Shown one piece after another: positions 59,266 through 64,000 of a stretch of DNA of 64,000 bases. How positions within the stretch are numbered: position 1 is the stretch's first letter; every line of letters begins with the position of its first letter. This stretch comes from Pseudobdellovibrionaceae bacterium. Lineage in GTDB: Bacteria > Bdellovibrionota > Bdellovibrionia > Bdellovibrionales > UBA1609. The notes under the pieces were generated by a model. The model saw only the letters and a list, made by a program, of their open reading frames with translations. It was not told where the DNA came from and searched no databases. The DNA lies in NCBI GenBank assembly GCA_023898385.1, contig CP060220.1, forward strand, positions 186,001 through 250,000. Direction: 5' to 3'. Made by a program: the position numbers and the translations under genes.

Positions 59266-59841
59266 ATGACCAGCAAGGTAATGCATCCGATGATTTTAGT
59301 CGCCGGGCCCAGTGGTGCCGGCAAATCCAGTTTTGTGGATCAGGCGGTCACGGATTTTTCGGAATTGGTGGACATTGTGACAAACACCACTCGCCCCATG
59401 CGAGCCGGTGAAAGTCAGGGGCACCCCTATCATTTTGTTTCAAAAGAGATGTTTCGGCAGCGAATTGATGCGGGCCACTTCGTAGAGTGGGCCGAGGTCC
59501 ATGGCAACCTATATGGTACCCCTAGGGATCAAATGGAAAAGGCCTGGGCGGAGGGAAAAGTGGTCATTATGGATGTGGATGTCCAGGGGGTGCGCACGTT
59601 GAGGGAGCACTTTCCTGATTGCACTACAGTGTTCATTCTTCCGCCCGACATTAATGAGCTGCGTCAAAGAGTGAGAAAGCGAGATGGCGGGGCACCTGCC
59701 GATCTGGATGTTCGAATGAAAAATGCTGAAATAGAGATGAAAGAAGCCAGCGACTATGATTTTCAGCTGGTGAACGACGACTTTTCCAAGACTTACACCC
59801 AGTTCAAAAAAATCGTTGATGGAGTGATAAAGAGTCGATAG
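59266..59841 (+). CDS. gmk: Guanylate kinase
   Basis: The 191-residue protein has the P-loop VAGPSGAGKSSFVDQA, the GMP-binding NTTRPMRAGE and GHPYHFVS, FVEWAEVHGNLYGT, and VIMDVDVQG. It phosphorylates GMP to GDP in the cytoplasm. It starts three bases after yicC; a second ATG at 59281 is also possible. The order yicC-gmk-rpoZ-spoT type gene is a classic bacterial cluster. Confidence 0.95.
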   Translation: MTSKVMHPMILVAGPSGAGKSSFVDQAVTDFSELVDIVTNTTRPMRAGESQGHPYHFVSKEMFRQRIDAGHFVEWAEVHGNLYGTPRDQMEKAWAEGKVVIMDVDVQGVRTLREHFPDCTTVFILPPDINELRQRVRKRDGGAPADLDVRMKNAEIEMKEASDYDFQLVNDDFSKTYTQFKKIVDGVIKSR

Positions 59842-59875
59842 TGTGTGCGCCTTGTGTCTTTAAAAGGAGAATCCT

Positions 59876-60118
59876 GTGGCTAGAGTCACTGTTGAAGATT
59901 GTTTAGACAATGTCCATAACCGCTTTGCGCTAGTCCTTTTGGTTTCTAAGCGCGCCAAGCAGCTGTTAAAGGGTCTCCCTCCCACAGTTAAGACCAAAGG
60001 CAATAAGTACGTGGTTTCCGCATTGAGAGAAGTGGCCGCCGGAAAAGTGGCCTTTCGACGCCCCGATGAGTCGATCACTCCCGATCAAGAGGTCGAAGCG
60101 GATTTAAACCGTTACTAA
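59876..60118 (+). CDS. rpoZ: RNA polymerase omega subunit
   Basis: GTG 59876 has AAGGAG seven bases upstream. The 80-residue product begins ARVTVEDCLDNVHNRFALVLLVSKRAKQL, the RpoZ N-terminal pattern, and includes KYVVSALREVAAGKV. It helps assemble RNA polymerase and, with ppGpp from the next gene, takes part in stringent control in many bacteria. Confidence 0.93.
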   Translation: MARVTVEDCLDNVHNRFALVLLVSKRAKQLLKGLPPTVKTKGNKYVVSALREVAAGKVAFRRPDESITPDQEVEADLNRY

Positions 60119-60208
60119 TACGGCCTTTGGGGCCGCGGTCCCGCCTTTAATACACCTTCATGGCGTAATAATTTCCTAGCGTATACCTAAGTTTTACCGG
60201 ATATTTTG

Positions 60209-60219
60209 CCGATAATCGG
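60209..60219. promoter_or_regulatory. Small palindrome upstream of rsh
   Basis: CCGATAATCGG is an 11-base palindrome 25 bases before the rsh start. TTGCCG (60207-60212) and TATTTT, spaced 16 bases apart, could be a weak promoter overlapping it. An operator is possible but unproven. Confidence 0.3.
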
Positions 60220-60243
60220 TATTATGGTATTTTTAGGTCAGGT

Positions 60244-62475
60244 ATGGCTAATGTAGGTTTATTGGATCTAGGTATCCGCGAACAATCCCCAGAAACTATA
60301 GATGAGCTGCTGGAGCGGGTGGCATCCTACCAGTCCGCCAAAGGCGTTGAACTCGTCAAAAAAGCCTTCGAATTTTCTGAAAAAGCGCATGAGGGACAGA
60401 TCCGTCGCAGTGGAGAGCCTTACATCACCCATCCCCTTGGTGTGGCGGCCATTTTAACAGACTTGCAACTGGATATGGCCACGGTGGTGACCGGACTTTT
60501 GCACGACACCGTAGAAGATACCGACGTCACCTTAGATGATGTGGAAGATCAGTTTGGTCCTGTGGTGCGAGACCTTGTTGATGGGGTGACTAAAATATCG
60601 CAGATGCGGTTTCGCCACACCCATGAAAAGCAAGGCGAGAATATTCGCAAAATGATTGTGTCAATGGGCAAGGACGTGCGGGTGATTTTGGTGAAACTTG
60701 CAGACCGTCTTCACAATATGCGAACCCTTAACCACATGCCTTATGAAAAACAAGCTCGCATTGCGCAAGAAACCCTCGACATCTATGCCCCTCTGGCCAG
60801 CCGGCTGGGGATCAGTCCGATTAAAATAGAACTGGAAGATTTAAGTTTTAGATATTTGTTTCCAGATGCCTATTATGAGCTTGTTCAAAAAGTGAATACA
60901 AAAAAGAAAGAGCGAGAAAGATACATCGAGGATGTAAGAACTCTTTTGACCAACGAGATCAGTGATCGTTCTCAATTTACTTTTGAGGTGTACGGTCGGC
61001 CGAAGCATTTTTATTCGATCTTTAGAAAAATGCAGGCTCGTAGTGTGGATTATGATCAGATTTATGATGTGCTTGCATTTAGAGTGATCGTTGGAACAGT
61101 GGGCGAGTGCTATGAGGTTTTAGGTATTGTCCACTCCCTTTGGAAGCCGATTCCGGGACGCTTTAAAGACTTTATTGCCATGCCGAAAACAAATAACTAC
61201 CAAAGTTTACACACTACGGTGGTGGGGCCGGGTGCAGAACGCATTGAAATTCAAATTCGAACAGAAGAAATGCACCAAGTGGCCGAGCTGGGTATTGCGG
61301 CCCATTGGAAGTACAAGGAAGACACTGTGGGGAGCGGAGCCAGTGTTAATGAAAAGGCGATTTCCCAGTTCAATTGGCTACGCGAGTTGGTTTCTTTGCA
61401 CCAGCAAACACACAATGCCGATGAGTTTTTAGAAAATGTTAAGTCTGACTTGGCTGAGTCTGATATCTATGTTTTCACCCCCAACGGTGAGGTTAAGGAG
61501 TTTCCAGAAGAGGCGACACCCATAGATTTTGCTTACTCGATTCACACAGATCTTGGGCACCGAATTGTGGCCGCAAGAGTGAACGGCCGGTTGGTGTCGT
61601 TGCGCTATCGCCTTCAAAATGGCGATACCGTAGAAGTGATCACTTCTAAAAATCAGACGCCGTCAAAGGACTGGTTAAAATACACGGTCACTTCCAAGGC
61701 GAAATCAAAAATTCGCGCCCACATTAAAAGTGAACAAAGGCGCCGCGCCGGTGAGTTGGGAAAAGAGTTACTAGAGAAGACTTTCCGCAAGGAAGGGATG
61801 TCATTACAAAAGAATCTCGCCGGAGCGTTGTTTGCCGATTTACTTAAAGAGGTGGGATGTAATTCTGAGGGCGATCTGTTTATTCGTGTGGGGTACGGAA
61901 AAGTCACTCCTCAAGAAGTCCTAGAAGCCCTGGCTCCCGACTTGCAGCCTAAAAGCAAAGAGCCCACTCAAGAGAGTTTTCTGCAAAAAGCACTGAAAAC
62001 GGCTGTTAACAAAAAGAAAAAATCCACCTCCATAATTACGGTGGATGGCATGGATGACATGCTTGTGCGATATGCAAAATGCTGTCATCCCATACCAGGG
62101 GATTCCATTGTCGGGTTTATTTCAAGAGGTCGCGGAATTACAGTGCATCGGGCTGATTGTGAAAAAGCTTTTGAGATGGACCAGGATAGAACTGTGGATG
62201 TGGAGTGGAGCCAAAACCGAGCGGCGGACACAAGCCGAATGGTGAGAGTGCGCGTGGTGAGCCATGATACCAAGGGTTTGTTGAAAAACATGACCGAGGT
62301 GTTTTCAACTCGGGGAGTGAATATTCATAATGCACAGGTTAAGACCACGCGTGACCAAAAAGCCATTTGCCTTTTTGATGTGTCAGTTCACGACACCAGC
62401 CAACTGAGTGAAGTGATCGCGGCCTTACAAAAGATAAAAGGTGTTTTGGGAGTAACCCGAATCACGCATACCTAG
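60244..62475 (+). CDS. rsh: Bifunctional (p)ppGpp synthetase/hydrolase (RelA/SpoT homologue)
   Basis: The 743-residue protein has the full Rsh layout. An HD hydrolase domain includes GLLHDTVEDT (HDxxED at 87-92) and VKLADRLHNMRTL. A synthetase domain includes YGRPKHFYSIFRKM and GRFKDFIAMPKTNNYQSLHTT. A TGS domain (DIYVFTPNGEVKEFP), a Cys-containing domain (YAKCCHPIPGD) and an ACT domain complete it. R-F-K-D in the synthetase loop is the RxKD type of bifunctional enzymes, and the HD residues are intact, so it can make and degrade the alarmone. It closes the mutL-rsh run and is followed by a long perfect palindrome. Confidence 0.95.
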   Translation: MANVGLLDLGIREQSPETIDELLERVASYQSAKGVELVKKAFEFSEKAHEGQIRRSGEPYITHPLGVAAILTDLQLDMATVVTGLLHDTVEDTDVTLDDVEDQFGPVVRDLVDGVTKISQMRFRHTHEKQGENIRKMIVSMGKDVRVILVKLADRLHNMRTLNHMPYEKQARIAQETLDIYAPLASRLGISPIKIELEDLSFRYLFPDAYYELVQKVNTKKKERERYIEDVRTLLTNEISDRSQFTFEVYGRPKHFYSIFRKMQARSVDYDQIYDVLAFRVIVGTVGECYEVLGIVHSLWKPIPGRFKDFIAMPKTNNYQSLHTTVVGPGAERIEIQIRTEEMHQVAELGIAAHWKYKEDTVGSGASVNEKAISQFNWLRELVSLHQQTHNADEFLENVKSDLAESDIYVFTPNGEVKEFPEEATPIDFAYSIHTDLGHRIVAARVNGRLVSLRYRLQNGDTVEVITSKNQTPSKDWLKYTVTSKAKSKIRAHIKSEQRRRAGELGKELLEKTFRKEGMSLQKNLAGALFADLLKEVGCNSEGDLFIRVGYGKVTPQEVLEALAPDLQPKSKEPTQESFLQKALKTAVNKKKKSTSIITVDGMDDMLVRYAKCCHPIPGDSIVGFISRGRGITVHRADCEKAFEMDQDRTVDVEWSQNRAADTSRMVRVRVVSHDTKGLLKNMTEVFSTRGVNIHNAQVKTTRDQKAICLFDVSVHDTSQLSEVIAALQKIKGVLGVTRITHT

Positions 62476-62476
62476 G

Positions 62477-62578
62477 TTTTCGTTTTCAAAGGTATCCCTT
62501 TCCTTTTTGCGTTGCACAGCGCTACTGCGTAGCTGCTGTGCAACGCAAAAAGGAAAGGGATACCTTTGAAAACGAAAA
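62477..62578. repeat. Perfect 44-bp palindrome D between convergent genes
   Basis: Bases 62477-62520 and 62535-62578 are perfect inverted repeats over 44 positions. The 14-base loop itself can add GCTAC/GTAGC. The arms contain AAGGTATCCCTTTCC. An imperfect extra copy of part of the right arm follows (62577-62600, AGGAAAGGGATGCCTTT) and ends in nine A, which gives a T-run on the minus strand. Lying between rsh (+) and the outer-membrane gene (-), it can terminate both transcripts. Its length far exceeds a normal terminator. Confidence 0.93.
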
Positions 62579-62624
62579 GGAAAGGGATGCCTTTAAAAAA
62601 AAAGGGGTATCGTTACCGTTCGGG

Positions 62625-63509
62625 CTAAAATGCGTAGGCGATTCCTGCACGAATAGCAATATAGTTGGCTTTGACTTTTTCGCTTGAGGGTAACAGTCCA
62701 TATTCTAGGTGTACCGGAATCGACATTTTCTCTGACATAATCCAGTCGAAGCCAAGGCCACCGCCAAACACGTTGGTATTTCCGATAGAGCTGTCTTTGA
62801 TGGCCGTTGAGGATTTAGACATGGGCATCAAAAAAGAAAATCCCAAGCCCAGCCAGGGACGGAAGTTTCCATTCATAATCAAATAGCGGCCCCAGAAGTC
62901 AAAGGCCAAATAGTCGATGTTGACATTACATTCAGCGCCACCCGTACATCCCGAGTTATTAACGCCGCCGGCAGAAAAGTTTTCTAGGCCAACCATGCCA
63001 CGAAACCAAAGGTTGTTCATGATCCCGTAGTCAAACAAGACTTTTGCGCCATAACCATTGCCACCCATATCCACAGTGGCGCTTGTGGTCGCTAGCGTGA
63101 CTTGCATGTCAGTGATGGTGTAACCGCCCATAAATCCGACCAGCATTTTTTTTGTCATCTTTGAATTCGAAGGACCATCAGAGCCCTTAACAACATCTCG
63201 TTTTCCGCGAGATGACGAGATCTTCACCTGATAGCCTTTTTTTGCTTGGCTGTTCGACAAGAGTGTTCCCTTGGCAGTTTTGCTCCCGGCCCAAGTGATT
63301 TTGGCTTTTCCAACAATTCGACCCTTTTTATTATAGATTGAGACGGTTTGTCCTTTTTTGATCTTTGTGCGCTGCTTTGAGATCTTCACCGCATTTCCTT
63401 GCACGGAGGTGATGACGGCGGCCATAGCTTCTGTAGTCAGGGCAAAACTGATGAGCAAAGCGAGAAGAAGAGTGATTGGCCAGCGGCAGAGGTGGTTCTG
63501 TAAAGTCAT
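62625..63509 (-). CDS. Outer-membrane beta-barrel protein with N-terminal SH3-like region
   Basis: The 294-residue protein has a signal peptide (LLLALLISFALTTEAMAA). A small beta domain follows (about 32-100, AVKISKQRTKIKKGQTVSIY and VGKAKITWAG). An eight-strand-like barrel runs from about 125 on, with alternating aromatic strands (GYTITDMQVTL, YGAKVLFDYGIM, YLAFDFWGRYL, PWLGLGFSFLMPM). It ends AGIAYAF, a classical C-terminal Phe signal for outer-membrane insertion. Function is unknown; it may be structural or adhesive. ATG overlaps the upstream stop as ATGA. Confidence 0.82.
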   Translation of the reverse strand: MTLQNHLCRWPITLLLALLISFALTTEAMAAVITSVQGNAVKISKQRTKIKKGQTVSIYNKKGRIVGKAKITWAGSKTAKGTLLSNSQAKKGYQVKISSSRGKRDVVKGSDGPSNSKMTKKMLVGFMGGYTITDMQVTLATTSATVDMGGNGYGAKVLFDYGIMNNLWFRGMVGLENFSAGGVNNSGCTGGAECNVNIDYLAFDFWGRYLIMNGNFRPWLGLGFSFLMPMSKSSTAIKDSSIGNTNVFGGGLGFDWIMSEKMSIPVHLEYGLLPSSEKVKANYIAIRAGIAYAF

Positions 63510-63940
63510 TTTGCGATCCTTGGTGAAGAAGACTCATGATAATTGTTAAAGAAATCATAGCTGAGAGCAAATGCCGATGCAGAAAGGTTTTGTTCAGCAG
63601 TTGGATTTTCAAACCAAAACGTGCAGTGGGCTTGCGGCTGCTCCAGGGATGTTGAGGTGAGCAAAAGTTTTCTAGAGTTGTCAGAAAGGACTTGAGAGTA
63701 GGCGGCCACTTGCAGGGGAGGTGGCGGGGGTAAAAGCAGTGGTGCTGGTGAAAGGTCGTCAATGCTCACGGCCGATAATGTGCAAAACTCTTGAGCGTCG
63801 AAGGTCTCAAGTGAAGTTATATATTGCTGCAGGCAAGTGCGGGTTTCTACGCACGTTCGTCCCTGCGATTGATAAATGGAACAGCTAGAGAGTGTGACCA
63901 GCGAAAAGGTGGCTAAAAAAATAAGGAGCATGTTGTTCAT
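63506..63940 (-). CDS. Small lipoprotein
   Basis: Possible starts are ATG 63940 and ATG 63931; AAGGAG lies just before them, with better spacing for the second. The protein has a lipoprotein signal (LLIFLATFSLVTLSSC, lipobox LSSC), a Cys-containing middle (TCVETRTCLQQY) and a Pro-rich stretch (PAPLLLPPPPPLQ), followed by a short beta region. About 140 residues, unknown function. It is coupled by ATGA to the outer-membrane barrel gene, so the two may form one envelope complex. Confidence 0.7.
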   Translation of the reverse strand: MNNMLLIFLATFSLVTLSSCSIYQSQGRTCVETRTCLQQYITSLETFDAQEFCTLSAVSIDDLSPAPLLLPPPPPLQVAAYSQVLSDNSRKLLLTSTSLEQPQAHCTFWFENPTAEQNLSASAFALSYDFFNNYHESSSPRIAK

Positions 63941-64000
63941 GCTCCTTAGTATAAACACAAAAGGTTTTTGATGCGAGTGTTGTCAGACTTCGCCTTAGGC

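Noticed and set aside
1..64000. CRISPR array, tRNA, rRNA or tmRNA genes
   Set aside because: I saw no regularly spaced short repeats and no clover-leaf with a TTCGA-type loop and acceptor stem; one GGTTCGATT at about 36415 lacks the rest of a tRNA.

Overview
The window looks like chromosomal DNA of a Bdellovibrio-like bacterium (phylum Bdellovibrionota). This is inferred from gene content only; there is no rRNA here to confirm it. Pointers are a short FHA-GGDEF protein laid out like the predation regulator DgcB, very many exported proteins without a recognisable family, an AP2-domain protein, a fused SpmA/SpmB-type protein, a long aromatic amino acid hydroxylase and large type IV pilin-like proteins. 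GTG and TTG starts and start/stop overlaps are common. I see no tRNA, rRNA, CRISPR array or prophage.

Layout. 1-15.0 kb is leftward: a PMT-type glycosyltransferase (cut by the window edge) and a GT9 glycosyltransferase, two small exported proteins, an aromatic amino acid hydroxylase, a pilin-like cluster (HAMP-like membrane protein, PilX-like, 995-residue PilW-like), a three-gene exported operon, and a SpmAB fusion with a small partner. 15.1-31.8 kb is mainly rightward: small exported proteins, a second pilin-like cluster that includes a pilin fused to seven RCC1 repeats and is invaded by an intact IS481-like element, the DgcB-like cyclase, a CPA2 antiporter, a UDP-glucuronate decarboxylase with a glycosyltransferase, and a UvrD/Rep helicase. 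31.9-35.9 kb is one leftward gene for an exported tandem-AAA+ protein ending in an FtsH-type protease. 36.6-49.8 kb is rightward: a putative lytic transglycosylase-like protein and small secreted partner, a ROK kinase, a sodium/solute symporter, two very large exported proteins, and a sigma-54 activator without sensor domain. 49.8-52.1 kb is a leftward sulfide/persulfide detoxification cluster. 52.4-62.5 kb ends in a housekeeping run: mutL, miaA, yicC, gmk, rpoZ, rsh. 62.6-64 kb is leftward again with a lipoprotein and an outer-membrane barrel.

The most unusual signal is not protein-coding. Two intergenic elements (15616-15832 and 48450-48781) sit directly after stop codons. Each has perfect 70-bp inverted arms around a conserved structured core. 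The arms differ between the two copies, yet every change is mirrored within its own copy. One copy also carries a 116-bp in-situ tandem duplication. Two other unrelated long palindromes (23475-23582, 62477-62578) also follow genes directly. I do not recognise this repeat family. It is my main candidate for something undescribed, followed by the pilin-RCC1 fusion and the exported AAA+/M41 protein.
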